A DNA stretch of 64,000 nucleotides, taken from contig DATHBD010000020.1 in NCBI GenBank assembly GCA_035296325.1, positions 7,634 through 71,633 on the forward strand. Direction: 5' to 3'. The stretch comes from DATHBD01 sp035296325. Its GTDB lineage: Bacteria > Actinomycetota > Actinomycetes > Mycobacteriales > Micromonosporaceae. A program made the translations under genes and the position numbers. How positions within the stretch are numbered: position 1 is the stretch's first letter; each line of letters opens with the position of its first letter. Below the pieces are notes generated by a model, which searched no databases, was not told the DNA's origin, and was given only the letters and a program-made list of their open reading frames with translations. Shown piece after piece: positions 24,039-33,821 of this stretch.

Positions 24039-26153
24039 CTACAGGAGAAGCTCAAACCACACGGTGGAGCCGCGCAGGGTGGGGTCGGTGCCCCAGGCAT
24101 CGGTCAACGCCTCCACCATGCCGAGGCCCCGGCCCCGGCTGCTGAGGCCATCGGCCTGGGTACGGGCCACCGCGCCGCGGGTGCCGGTGTCACTGACGGC
24201 CACGAGCAGGCGCTCCGCGCTGAGGTCGATGTCGATCCGGGCCGGCGTGCCCGCGTGCAGCAGCGCATTCGTCGCCAGCTCACTCGCGCAGAGGACGGCG
24301 GCGTCGGCCACCTCCTCCGGCACATCCCAGGCCCGAAGTTGCCCGGACAGCCAGCGCCGCACCCGCCCGGGTGCGGTCGCTTCCGCTGGAAGCTGCAGGC
24401 TGGCCGCCCGGCTGGGGGCAGCCGCGTACTCGAGCGCGAGCGCCGCCACGTCGTCGTCGGTCGAGCCCGCAACCGCGCCGCTCACCAGCGCACACAGGTT
24501 GCGCGGGTCGCCGCTGCCGGCGTCGGCGACCGCCCGGGCCAACTGCGCCAGGCCCTCGTCGATGCCATGTCCGCGCCGTTCCACCACACCGTCGGAGACC
24601 ATCAGCACGGTGTCGCCGGCGAGCAGGGCGATGTCCACCGGTTGGCGCGGACCACCCAGCCCGAGCGGTGCTCCCGGCGGCACGTCCAGCAGCGTCACCC
24701 GGGCCGGCCCGCCACCGGCGTCCGGTCGTCGCAGCAGTGGCGGGACGTGCCCGGCGCTGGCCACCCGCAGCGTGTGCGCCGACGCATCGACGATGCCGTA
24801 GAGCACGGTCACGAAGAGTTCGTCACCCCACGGCCCGGTGGCCAGGCTGCGGACCAGGCGATCCAGCCCGGCCAGCACGCTGTCCGGGGCCGGGTCGGTC
24901 AACGCCAGCGCGCGGAGGGCCGCGCGGACCTGGCCCATCAGCGCGGCGGCCCGTACGTCGTGGCCGACCACGTCACCGAGGACGACGGCGAGCCGGCCGC
25001 CCGGCAGTTCGAAGGCGTCGTAGAAGTCACCGCCGGCGGCGTTGCCGTCGACCCCCGGTTCGTACCGCGCGGCGACCCGGAACCGGTCCAGGTTCGGCAG
25101 GGTCTGTGGCAGCAGGCTGCGTTGCAGAAGTTGCGAGGTGCCGTGCTGCGTTTCGAAGAGGCGGGCCCGTTCGGCCGCCTGGCCGACCAGTTCGGCGACG
25201 GCCGTGAGCAGGGCGCGCTCCGCCGGCAGCCAGGCGTGCGGCTCGCAGTGGCCGAACGTGATCGCGCCGCGGAGCGCCCCGGTGGTCAACGGAAGGACGG
25301 CCAGGGACTGCACCGACTTGTCGTGGTGGTCGGTCGCGTGGGCGCGGTACGGCTCCAGGTCGTCGTCGGCAAGGAACATCGGCCGCCCCCCGGCTGCCAC
25401 CGCGACGATCGGCAGCGCCGCGTCAGCCGGGAAGCGCCGCCACAACGGCGGCAACCGCTCGTCCGCCTCGTCGAGCAGGTCGCCGCCGACCCGGCGGACC
25501 GCCCGCCAGCCCCCGGCGTCATCGACCGCGAACCCGGCGTGGTCGCAGCGGAAGCCGGCCACGGCGTGGCTCATGGTCGCCCGCGCGACGTCGTCGACGG
25601 TGAGCGCACCGGCCAGCGCCGCGGTGAGATCACCGAGCCCGCGTAAGCGGTGCAGCGCCTCGGTGGTTTCAGCGGCGACGGTCAGTACGCCGAAGATCGA
25701 TCCGTCGCGGTCCCGGACCACCGAGTGACCGCGGGTGAAGAACGCCTGGTCCACCGGCCCATGCGGGCCCCGCCGCGCGACCGGCACGACGGTCTCGGCC
25801 TCCCGGAACGACGAGCCGGTCCGGTAGACGGCGGTCAGGACGTCACCCACGCCGGGGTTGTCCCAGGCGTGCCGGAAGACCTGTGCCGCCGGCTGTCCGA
25901 ACGCCGCGGGGTGCTTGTCGCCGAGTAACTGCGCGTAGGCGTCGTTGTACAGCAGGAGAAAGTCGTCGCCTAAGGTCAGCGCCATCGCGATCGGGCACTC
26001 CAGGAGCAGGTCGACCACCGCCGCCAGGTGCGGCGCCCATCCCGAGCGCGGCCCGAGTGGCGTGTCGCGCCACGGGAACGCATCGGTGAGCTGGGCCGCA
26101 TCGGGGGTGGCCACCGGCGGTGCCTCCTCCGTGGGGCGATGGACGCCAAGCAT
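24039..26153 (-). CDS. SpoIIE-type PP2C phosphatase with PAS, GAF and HATPase domains
   Basis: A 704-residue regulator. A PAS-like fold spans about residues 40-165 (ECPIAMALTLGDDFLLLYNDAYAQLLG), a GAF domain about 175-330, and a SpoIIE serine phosphatase domain about 350-570 (GGDFYDAFELPGGRLAVVLGDVVGHD, and VSDGVVERRG near its end). A C-terminal HATPase anti-sigma-type domain spans about 580-704 (ELATNALLHAGTP, SDTGTRG, GRGLGMVEAL). Such proteins control anti-sigma/anti-anti-sigma partners by dephosphorylation. No partner is adjacent, so it probably acts in trans. Confidence 0.9.
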   Translation of the reverse strand: MLGVHRPTEEAPPVATPDAAQLTDAFPWRDTPLGPRSGWAPHLAAVVDLLLECPIAMALTLGDDFLLLYNDAYAQLLGDKHPAAFGQPAAQVFRHAWDNPGVGDVLTAVYRTGSSFREAETVVPVARRGPHGPVDQAFFTRGHSVVRDRDGSIFGVLTVAAETTEALHRLRGLGDLTAALAGALTVDDVARATMSHAVAGFRCDHAGFAVDDAGGWRAVRRVGGDLLDEADERLPPLWRRFPADAALPIVAVAAGGRPMFLADDDLEPYRAHATDHHDKSVQSLAVLPLTTGALRGAITFGHCEPHAWLPAERALLTAVAELVGQAAERARLFETQHGTSQLLQRSLLPQTLPNLDRFRVAARYEPGVDGNAAGGDFYDAFELPGGRLAVVLGDVVGHDVRAAALMGQVRAALRALALTDPAPDSVLAGLDRLVRSLATGPWGDELFVTVLYGIVDASAHTLRVASAGHVPPLLRRPDAGGGPARVTLLDVPPGAPLGLGGPRQPVDIALLAGDTVLMVSDGVVERRGHGIDEGLAQLARAVADAGSGDPRNLCALVSGAVAGSTDDDVAALALEYAAAPSRAASLQLPAEATAPGRVRRWLSGQLRAWDVPEEVADAAVLCASELATNALLHAGTPARIDIDLSAERLLVAVSDTGTRGAVARTQADGLSSRGRGLGMVEALTDAWGTDPTLRGSTVWFELLL

Positions 26154-26308
26154 GGCCGCAGCCTATATCCGCGGCCGACGTCGTCGCTCATCTCTCCATC
26201 GGCGCCGATTGTCGGACCCGGACACATGCTCGAAATCCATCAGGTTTGGGCGGCCGGGGGAGGGGAAGTCAGTCACGTCACACTTACCCCTTCGCCCGGA
26301 GGATTGAC

Positions 26309-26743
26309 ATGTCATTCGCAGAACGCTCCACCACCAGCGTGGCCGGCGTCTGGACGCCGCCACGAATCGGGGCCGCGGTCGTGGGTGCTGTTTACACCCT
26401 CGCCGGTCTGCTCGGCTTCTTCGTCACCGGCTTCAGTGGCTTCGCCTCCAGCCAGGGCCACAGCCTGCTGGGCTTCCACGTGAACCCGCTGCACAACTTC
26501 GTGCACCTGGCAATCGGCCTGGCCGGTCTGGCACTGTCCCGGCGGGACTCCACCGCGCGGACCTACGGTTGGCTGCTCGCCATCGGCTACGGTGCCACGT
26601 TCCTCTTCGGCCTGTTCGCGGTGAACAACCCGGACATCAACTTCCTGGCCATCAACGGGGCCGACAACGTCCTGCACGCGGTGAGCGCGCTCGCCGGCCT
26701 GGCGATCGCCCTCTGGCCGAGGCGCGGGGCCACCGACCGGTAA
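26309..26743 (+). CDS. DUF4383 domain membrane protein
   Basis: A 144-residue protein with four hydrophobic segments. CGGAGGA precedes ATG 26309; the upstream open frame is not coding. The conserved HNFVHLAIGLAGLALSRR and NGADNVLHAVSALAGLAI motifs with in-membrane His are typical of DUF4383. Function is unknown; such proteins are often found in stress loci. It is the only gene of its transcription unit and ends in a structured element. Confidence 0.82.
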   Translation: MSFAERSTTSVAGVWTPPRIGAAVVGAVYTLAGLLGFFVTGFSGFASSQGHSLLGFHVNPLHNFVHLAIGLAGLALSRRDSTARTYGWLLAIGYGATFLFGLFAVNNPDINFLAINGADNVLHAVSALAGLAIALWPRRGATDR

Positions 26744-26841
26744 CGCCTGTCTCCGCACCCCCGCACGATCACCGCTCCACCCGCGCCGCCGGATCCCCCC
26801 GACCCGGCGGCGCGGTGCTGTCCGGGCACCAGGACAGGCGT
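26743..26841 (+). terminator. Nested hairpin region, probable terminator or structured RNA
   Basis: An inner perfect 12-bp stem (CCGCGCCGCCGG 26781-26792 and its complement 26804-26815) closes a loop containing six consecutive C. An outer 9-bp complement (ACGCCTGTC 26743-26751 / GACAGGCGT 26833-26841) encloses it, starting at the stop codon of the DUF4383 gene. The inner stem alone suffices as a terminator. Confidence 0.6.
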
Positions 26842-26992
26842 GAGGCAGTCAGCATGTGGCACGGCGCAGGGCGAACGGCTGACCCTCGCCGGTACTTTGG
26901 GCGATCATGGTGGCGGGTGACGCCGACCATTGCCAGCCGCAGCGGGATAGGCCACGGTTGCCCCCAGGATGGTCGGTCAACGGAGGTCAGGT

Positions 26993-29900
26993 ATGTACGC
27001 CAAGTTGCTGGTCGCCAACCGGGGCGAGATCGCGGTGCGGGCCTTTCGGGCGGCGTACGAGCTGGGTGTGCCCACGGTGGCGATCTTCCCGTACGAGGAC
27101 CGCAACTCCGAGCACCGGATGAAGGCCGACGAGGCGCACGAGATCGGGGAGCGGGGCCACCCGGTGCGCGCCTACCTGGATGCCGACGCCATCGTGGCCG
27201 CCGCGGTGAGCGCCGGCGCGGACGCGATCTACCCCGGGTACGGCTTCCTGTCGGAGAACCCGGACCTGGCCGACGCCTGTACCGCCGCCGGCATCACCTT
27301 CGTCGGTCCGCCGTCGCGGGTGCTGCATCTGACCGGGAACAAGGCCCGCGCGATCGCCGCCGCGCGGGAGGCCGGCGTGCCGGTGCTGCGCAGCGGTCCG
27401 CCGTCGCGCGACGTCGATGAGGTGCTGTCGGCCGCCCGTGAGCTGACGTTCCCCATCTTCGTCAAGGCGGTGGCCGGCGGCGGGGGGCGGGGGATGCGGC
27501 GGGTGGAGGACCCGGCGCAGCTGGCCGAGGCGGTCGGTGCGGCGATGCGGGAGGCGGAGAGCGCCTTCGGCGACCCGACCGTGTTCTGCGAGGAGGCGGT
27601 GCTCGACGCCCGCCACATCGAGGTGCAGATCCTCGCCGACGCCGCCGGGAACGTGGTGCACCTCTTCGAGCGGGACTGCTCGATGCAGCGCCGGCACCAG
27701 AAGGTGATCGAGATCGCGCCCGCGCCCAACCTCGACCCCGACCTGCGGGCCCGGCTGTGCGCCGACGCGGTCGCGTTCGCCCGGGCCATCGGGTACGTCA
27801 ATGCGGGCACCGTGGAGTTCCTCGTCGACCCGTTGGGCCGGCACGTCTTCATCGAGATGAACCCACGGATCCAGGTCGAGCACACGGTCACCGAGGAGGT
27901 GACCGATGTCGACCTGGTCCGGGCGCAGCTGCGGATCGGGGCCGGGGCGACGCTGGCCGACCTCGGGCTGGCCCAGGAGACCATCACGCTGCGCGGCGCC
28001 GCGCTGCAGTGCCGGATCACCACCGAGGACCCGGCGAACGGCTTCCGCCCGGACACGGGCCGGGTGACGACGTACCGGTCGCCGGGTGGGGCCGGGGTGC
28101 GCCTGGACGGCGGCACGGTCTACACCGGCGCCGAGATCAGCGCGCACTTCGACTCGCTGCTGACCAAGCTGACCTGCCGTGGCACGGACTTCGCCGCGGT
28201 GGTACGGCGGTCGAGACGGGCCATCGCGGAGTTCCGGATCCGGGGCGTGGCGACGAACATCCCGTTCCTCGCCGCGGTGCTCGACGATCCGGACTTCGCC
28301 GCCGGCCGGGTCACCACCTCGTTCATCGAGCAGCGGCCGTACCTGCTGACCGCCCGGTCCTCGGCCGACCGGGGCACCAAACTGCTCACCTACCTCGCCG
28401 ACGTCACCGTCAACCGCCCGTACGGTGAACCACGCTCGAATTTGGACCCGCTGGTCAAACTGCCCGCCGTCGATCTCGCCGCGGCCGCGCCGGACGGCTC
28501 CCGCCAGCGGCTGCTCGCCCTCGGTCCGCAGGAGTTCGCCGCCGCACTGCGCGCCGCCACCGGCACCGCCGTCACCGAGACCACGTTCCGGGACGCGCAC
28601 CAGTCCCTGCTGGCCACCCGCGTGCGCACCCGGGACCTGGTCGCCGTGGCCGGGCACGTGGCCCGGTTGACGCCGCAGCTGTGGAGCGTCGAGGCGTGGG
28701 GTGGCGCCACCTACGACGTGGCGCTGCGCTTCCTCTCCGAGGATCCCTGGGACCGCCTCGCCGAACTCCGCGGGGCCCTGCCCAACATCTGCCTCCAGAT
28801 GCTGCTGCGCGGCCGCAACACGGTGGGCTACACGCCGTACCCGGTCGAGGTCACCGACGCGTTCGTACAGGAGGCGGCCCGGACCGGGATCGACGTGTTC
28901 CGCATCTTCGATGCACTGAACAACGTGGATGCGATGCGTCCCGCGATCGACGCCGTCGTGGCGACCGGCAGCACGATCGCCGAGGTGGCGCTGTGCTACA
29001 CCGGCGACCTGAGCGATCCGGGCGAGCGGCTGTACACCCTGGACTACTACCTCCGCCTCGCCGAGCAGATCGTCGAGGCCGGCGCGCACGTGCTCGCCAT
29101 CAAGGACATGGCCGGGCTGCTCCGGGCCCCGGCCGCCCGGCGCCTGGTCGGGGCGCTGCGCGAGCGGTTCGACCTGCCGGTGCACCTGCACACCCACGAC
29201 ACGCCGGGCGGCCAGCTGGCGACGCTGCTCGCCGCGATCGACGCCGGGGTGGACGCGGTCGACGCGGCCAGCGCCCCGCTCGCCGGCACCACGAGCCAGC
29301 CCGCGCTCTCCGCGCTCGTGGCCGCCACCGACCACACCGAGCGCGCCACCGGCCTCGACCTGGATGCGGTGTGCGCGCTGGAGCCGTACTGGGAGGCGGT
29401 GCGCCGGCTCTATGCGCCGTTCGAGTCGGGACTACCCGGACCGACCGGGCGGGTGTACGTGCACGAGATCCCCGGCGGGCAGCTCTCCAACCTGCGCCAG
29501 CAGGCGATCGCGCTGGGGCTGGGCGACAAGTTCGAGCAGATCGAGGACATGTACGCCGCCGCGGACCGGATCCTGGGGCGCCTGGTGAAGGTCACGCCGT
29601 CCAGCAAGGTGGTCGGCGACCTGGCACTGCACCTGGTCGCGGTGGGTGCGGCGCCGGAGGAGTTCGCCGACAACCCCCAGAAGTACGACATCCCGGACTC
29701 GGTGATCGGGTTCCTCGGCGGCGAGCTGGGCGAACCGGCCGGCGGTTGGCCCGAGCCGTTCCGGACCAGGGCCCTCGCCGGACGTTCCGTCCGCAGCGGC
29801 GAGCAGGCGTTGACCGACGCCGACCGGCAGGAACTGCGGGACTCCCGCCGCGACGCGCTCAACCGACTGCTGTTCCCCGGCCCGACCGAGGAACTGCGGA

Positions 29901-30370
29901 AGTCCCAGGCCCGCTACGGCGACCTGTCCGTGCTCCCGACCCGGGAGTTCCTGTACGGCCTCAGCGGCGGCGGTGAGCACGCCTTCGACATCGCGCCGGG
30001 CAAGCGGCTCTTCGCCAGCCTGGAGGCGATCGGCGAGCCCGACGCCCGCGGCGAACGCACCGTCATGTGCACCCTGAACGGGCAGCTGCGCCCGGTGTCG
30101 GTACGGGACCACTCGGTCGAGCGGGACGTGCCGGCGCAGGAGAAGGCCGATCCGGGCACCCCCGGTCAGGTGCCGGCCCCGTTCGCCGGCGTGGTCAGCG
30201 TGACGGTGGCGGTGGGCGACGAGGTGACCGCCGGGCAGGCGGTGGCCACCATCGAGGCGATGAAGATGGAGGCGTCGATCACGGCTCCGGTGGACGGTCG
30301 GGTGACCCGGCTGGCGGTGCGCGGCGTACACCAGGTGGAGGCCGGCGACCTACTGCTGGTGATCGGGTAG
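26993..30370 (+). CDS. pyc: Pyruvate carboxylase
   Basis: A 1125-residue biotin enzyme converting pyruvate, bicarbonate and ATP to oxaloacetate. ATG 26993 follows GGAGGT. Order: biotin carboxylase with ATP-grasp (about residues 1-450; AGGGGRGMRRVED, EMNPRIQVEHTVTEE), carboxyltransferase (about 520-800; TTFRDAHQSLLATRVRT, HLHTHDTPGG), the PYC/OADA conserved domain, and a biotinyl domain at the C-terminus with EAMKMEA (biotinylated Lys). All parts lie on one chain, of normal family length. The 3' end overlaps the convergent membrane protein gene by 21 bp. Confidence 0.96.
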   Translation: MYAKLLVANRGEIAVRAFRAAYELGVPTVAIFPYEDRNSEHRMKADEAHEIGERGHPVRAYLDADAIVAAAVSAGADAIYPGYGFLSENPDLADACTAAGITFVGPPSRVLHLTGNKARAIAAAREAGVPVLRSGPPSRDVDEVLSAARELTFPIFVKAVAGGGGRGMRRVEDPAQLAEAVGAAMREAESAFGDPTVFCEEAVLDARHIEVQILADAAGNVVHLFERDCSMQRRHQKVIEIAPAPNLDPDLRARLCADAVAFARAIGYVNAGTVEFLVDPLGRHVFIEMNPRIQVEHTVTEEVTDVDLVRAQLRIGAGATLADLGLAQETITLRGAALQCRITTEDPANGFRPDTGRVTTYRSPGGAGVRLDGGTVYTGAEISAHFDSLLTKLTCRGTDFAAVVRRSRRAIAEFRIRGVATNIPFLAAVLDDPDFAAGRVTTSFIEQRPYLLTARSSADRGTKLLTYLADVTVNRPYGEPRSNLDPLVKLPAVDLAAAAPDGSRQRLLALGPQEFAAALRAATGTAVTETTFRDAHQSLLATRVRTRDLVAVAGHVARLTPQLWSVEAWGGATYDVALRFLSEDPWDRLAELRGALPNICLQMLLRGRNTVGYTPYPVEVTDAFVQEAARTGIDVFRIFDALNNVDAMRPAIDAVVATGSTIAEVALCYTGDLSDPGERLYTLDYYLRLAEQIVEAGAHVLAIKDMAGLLRAPAARRLVGALRERFDLPVHLHTHDTPGGQLATLLAAIDAGVDAVDAASAPLAGTTSQPALSALVAATDHTERATGLDLDAVCALEPYWEAVRRLYAPFESGLPGPTGRVYVHEIPGGQLSNLRQQAIALGLGDKFEQIEDMYAAADRILGRLVKVTPSSKVVGDLALHLVAVGAAPEEFADNPQKYDIPDSVIGFLGGELGEPAGGWPEPFRTRALAGRSVRSGEQALTDADRQELRDSRRDALNRLLFPGPTEELRKSQARYGDLSVLPTREFLYGLSGGGEHAFDIAPGKRLFASLEAIGEPDARGERTVMCTLNGQLRPVSVRDHSVERDVPAQEKADPGTPGQVPAPFAGVVSVTVAVGDEVTAGQAVATIEAMKMEASITAPVDGRVTRLAVRGVHQVEAGDLLLVIG

Positions 30371-31078
30371 CGCTTCGTCGGCCGCGTCGAGCCGCGCCAC
30401 GGCGGCGCCGAGGACATACCCCACCGCGTACGCCGCCGTCAGGGTGAGCGCACCCGGGTACTGCTCGATGTAGTCGACAAGATTCCAGCTCGCTTCCGCC
30501 GAACCGAGGATGTCCAGCTGCCAGAAGACGCTGGCCGGGTACCACAGCACGGCGCGCGCACCATCCAGGGCGCCGGACGGATCGAGCGGATCACGCCAAC
30601 CCGCCCGCCAGACCACGAGCGTCAGCGCCAGCCAGCACGCGGCCAGCCCGCCGACCGCCCCGACTGCCAGCGCCACCCGACCGGCCAGGCGGCTCGCCAC
30701 CAGCAGGGTCGCGCCCAGTACCAGTGCCCACAGCAACGTTCCCGCGGTGGGATCCTCCGCCTCGCCGAACATTCCGGTCCTGATCGGCATGATCATCGCC
30801 GTCGCCACGGCGGGTAACCACACCACGAACGGTGCGGTCCACCGCCCGGTGACTCGCCCCAGGTACCCGGCGAACCAGGCGCCGCCGCCGATCAGCACCA
30901 CCAGGAACGGGCCGATCAACCACGCGTGCACGGCGAGCAGAAAGCATGCCGCCGGAGCGAGCAGCAGCAGCGCAACCGCTGCGCCGGCCCGCGCGACCGG
31001 CACCGGGGCGTCCAGCAGGCGATGCACCAGGGCGGGGCGCTGAGCGTCGAGCGCCGGGCCGATCACTGGAGTCCGCAT
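30350..31078 (-). CDS. Hypothetical multi-pass membrane protein
   Basis: A 242-residue protein with about six hydrophobic segments (for example AVALLLLAPAACFLLAV, LLWALVLGATLLVAS and VALAVGAVGGLAACWLALTLVVW). ATG 31078 is preferred because the 37 residues encoded upstream are basic and unlike a membrane-protein N-terminus. I recognise no family. It is convergent with pyc and overlaps its end by 21 bp. Confidence 0.65.
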   Translation of the reverse strand: MRTPVIGPALDAQRPALVHRLLDAPVPVARAGAAVALLLLAPAACFLLAVHAWLIGPFLVVLIGGGAWFAGYLGRVTGRWTAPFVVWLPAVATAMIMPIRTGMFGEAEDPTAGTLLWALVLGATLLVASRLAGRVALAVGAVGGLAACWLALTLVVWRAGWRDPLDPSGALDGARAVLWYPASVFWQLDILGSAEASWNLVDYIEQYPGALTLTAAYAVGYVLGAAVARLDAADEALPDHQQ

Positions 31079-31501
31079 GGGGCGACCGTAACCGTCCGGC
31101 GCAAAGCGGGCAATGACACCCGCCCTCACCGCGTCGCGGGGCGGATACCGGTTGAGGGGCCTGAACCTTTCGGTGCGTCGTGCGGACATTCCGTCCCGGA
31201 GATACCCAATTTATCCAGGTCAACGCCGCAGTTGACAGTTGCGGGCCGAAGCCGCGCGGTGCGACCGGTCGGGGGGCGGTTTACAGTTCGGAAACCTGCC
31301 GGCACGACGAAGTATCGATGTTCCTGCGTGCGTGCGAGGCGCTTTCCTGTGCAACGCATGAAGGGAGATCGCCGGGGCCTGGAATGGCGTCCGCACAGCC
31401 TGTTCACAGAGTTGACTGGTCAGTGCGCCGGTGGGCACTATGGCGTTCGTGCCATACGTCGATCATTATCGATCTAGCCACACACCCCTCAGGGAGCAAC
31501 A
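31079..31501. promoter_or_regulatory. Upstream regulatory region of the GH9 endoglucanase
   Basis: A 423-bp gap. A sigma-70-like promoter is visible: TTGACT (31412-31417), 18-bp spacer, CACTAT (31436-31441). A perfect inverted repeat TATGGC-GTTCGT-GCCATA (31439-31456) overlaps its -10 and start region. A CGAT-CATT-ATCG dyad follows (about 31460-31471). Both dyads are candidate operators. The TTCTTAT/TTAAGG motif of the other polysaccharidase genes is not present. Confidence 0.55.
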
Positions 31502-33790
31502 TTGAACCTCAGTCCCCGCCGATTGTCGAAGCGAGGTCGTCGCACGGGTGTGGCGGTGCTCGCCGCCGCCACCGGTCTCGCCGCCATCGGTCTGAACGCG
31601 GTGGCCACCGCGCCGGCCGCCAACGCCGCCGTCGGCCCGGAGCAGGTCGTCAACGGCACCTTTGATACGGACATCAGCGCGCCATGGTTCTCGAGCCCGA
31701 ACGTGACCACAGCGGTCGTGGACGGGCGGCTCTGCGCCGAAATCCCGGGTGGGACCACAAACCCATGGGACGCCATCGTCGGCCAGAACGGCATCAACCT
31801 GGTCCAGGGTGAGACCTACGAGTTCAGCTTCACCGCCAGCGGCACGCCTGAGGGTCACGTCACCCGGGCCCTGGTCGGGCTGCAGGTTGAGCCGTACACC
31901 ACGTACACCGACCAGCGCCCGGTGCTCACGCCCGCCGGCGACGCCTTCACCTATATCTTCACCGCCACCGAGACCACGCCGCAGGGCCAGGTGGCGTTCC
32001 AGGCCGGCGGCAGCGCGACCCCGTGGAGGCTCTGCGTGGACAACGTCTCGCTGCGCGGTGGCGCGGAGCGGCCGGTCTACCGGCCGGACACCGGCCCGCG
32101 CGTGCGGGTCAACCAGGTGGCGTACCTGCCCGACGGCCCGAAGAACGCCACCCTGGTCACCGAGGCGACCACCGCGCTGCGCTGGGAACTGAGGAACGCC
32201 CAGGGAGCCACCGTCAAGCGCGGGCGCACCACGCCGCGTGGCGTCGATGCCTCGTCCGGGCAGAACGTGCACTCGATCGACTTCGGTCAGTTCCACGGTC
32301 GGGGCACCGGCTTCACGCTGGTGGCCGACGGTGAGACGAGCCGGCCGTTCGACATCGACAGTGCCATCTACGAGCAGCTGCGCACCGACTCGCTGAAGTT
32401 CTACTACACCCAGCGCAGCGGCATCGAGATCCTGGACTCGCTGCGGCCGGGTTACGGCCGGCCGGCCGGGCACGTCAACGTGGCACCGAACACCGGTGAC
32501 AACAACGTCCCCTGCCAGCCCGGCGTGTGCGACTACACCCTGGACGTCCGCGGCGGCTGGTACGACGCCGGTGACCACGGCAAGTACGTGGTGAACGGCG
32601 GCATCTCGACGTGGCAGCTGCTCAGCGAGTACGAGCGCAGCACGATCGCGCGGCGGGCCGACCGTGACCGCCTCGGTGACGGCACCCTCGCCATCCCGGA
32701 GAGCGGCAACAACGTTCCGGACATCCTGGACGAGGCGCGCTGGAACCTGGAGTTCATGCTCAGCATGCAGGTCCCGGCTGGGCAGCGCCTGGCCGGCATG
32801 GTGCACCACAAGATCCACGACGCCAACTGGACCGGGCTGCCGCTGATGCCGCACCTGGACGCCCAGTTGCGTGAGCTGCACCCGCCGTCCACGGCTGCCA
32901 CGCTCAACCTGGCTGCCGTTGCCGCTCAGGCCGCCCGGCTGTTCAAGACGTACGACCCGGCCTTCGCGGCGGAGAGCCTGGCGGCGGCGCGCACCGCGTA
33001 CGCGGCGGCGCTGGCCAACCCGGCGATCTACGCGCTGGACTCGGACAGCACCGGCGGCGGCGCGTACGGCGACTCGAACGTCACCGACGAGTTCTACTGG
33101 GCGGCGGCCGAGCTCTTCATCACCACCGGTGAGCAGGCGTTCGCCGACGCGGTGACCGCCTCACCGTTGCACACCGAGGACATCTTCCGCCCGGGTGGTG
33201 CCTTCGACTGGGGCTGGACGGCGGTGCCCGGACGGCTCGACCTGGCGATGGTCCCGAACAACCTGCCGGACCGCGAGCGGGTGCGGCACTCGGTCGTCAT
33301 GGCCGGTGACAAGTACAACGCGATCATCAAGGCGCACCCGTACGGCCTGCCGTACGCGCCGACCAACAACAACTTCGACTGGGGATCGAACAACCTGATC
33401 CTCAACAACATGGTGGTCCTGGCGTCCGCGTACGACATCTCCGGCAAGACCAAGTACCGCAACGCCGTACTCGAGGGCATCAACTACATCTTCGGACGTA
33501 ACGCCCTCAACATCTCCTACGTCACCGGGTACGGCGAGGTCAGCTCGCAGAACCAGCACAGCCGCTGGTACGCCCGCCAGATCGACCCGAACTCGCCGAA
33601 CCCGCCGCGGGGCACGCTCGCCGGTGGCCCGAACTCGAGCATCCAGGACCCGAAGGCCCAGGAGCTGCTGACCGGATGTGTCGGCCAGTTCTGCTACGTC
33701 GACCACATCGATTCGTGGTCGACGAATGAGCTGACGATCAACTGGAACTCCGCTCTGGCCTGGGTGGCAGCGTTCGTGGCCGACCAGTAA
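31502..33790 (+). CDS. Secreted GH9 endoglucanase with CBM4/9-like and CelD_N domains
   Basis: A 762-residue exported cellulase starting at TTG with AGGGAG upstream. A signal peptide (to about residue 42, ending ANAA) is followed by a CBM4/9-type domain (VVNGTFDTDISAPWF, about 45-190), an Ig-like CelD_N domain (RVNQVAYLPDGPKNA, about 200-285) and the GH9 (alpha/alpha)6 barrel. Catalytic features: GGWYDAGDHGKYV (Asp pair), HSRWYARQ (His) and SWSTNELTINWNSALAWV (proton-donor Glu). Unlike many actinobacterial GH9 proteins it has no C-terminal CBM2. It should act on cellulose or mixed glucans. Confidence 0.93.
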   Translation: MNLSPRRLSKRGRRTGVAVLAAATGLAAIGLNAVATAPAANAAVGPEQVVNGTFDTDISAPWFSSPNVTTAVVDGRLCAEIPGGTTNPWDAIVGQNGINLVQGETYEFSFTASGTPEGHVTRALVGLQVEPYTTYTDQRPVLTPAGDAFTYIFTATETTPQGQVAFQAGGSATPWRLCVDNVSLRGGAERPVYRPDTGPRVRVNQVAYLPDGPKNATLVTEATTALRWELRNAQGATVKRGRTTPRGVDASSGQNVHSIDFGQFHGRGTGFTLVADGETSRPFDIDSAIYEQLRTDSLKFYYTQRSGIEILDSLRPGYGRPAGHVNVAPNTGDNNVPCQPGVCDYTLDVRGGWYDAGDHGKYVVNGGISTWQLLSEYERSTIARRADRDRLGDGTLAIPESGNNVPDILDEARWNLEFMLSMQVPAGQRLAGMVHHKIHDANWTGLPLMPHLDAQLRELHPPSTAATLNLAAVAAQAARLFKTYDPAFAAESLAAARTAYAAALANPAIYALDSDSTGGGAYGDSNVTDEFYWAAAELFITTGEQAFADAVTASPLHTEDIFRPGGAFDWGWTAVPGRLDLAMVPNNLPDRERVRHSVVMAGDKYNAIIKAHPYGLPYAPTNNNFDWGSNNLILNNMVVLASAYDISGKTKYRNAVLEGINYIFGRNALNISYVTGYGEVSSQNQHSRWYARQIDPNSPNPPRGTLAGGPNSSIQDPKAQELLTGCVGQFCYVDHIDSWSTNELTINWNSALAWVAAFVADQ

Positions 33791-33821
33791 CGATCGATCC
33801 AGCACCACGATCGCTCAGCAG

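Noticed and set aside
26987..29335. A 782-codon minus-strand frame opposite pyruvate carboxylase
   Set aside because: Same reason: antisense of a gene with all expected catalytic motifs.
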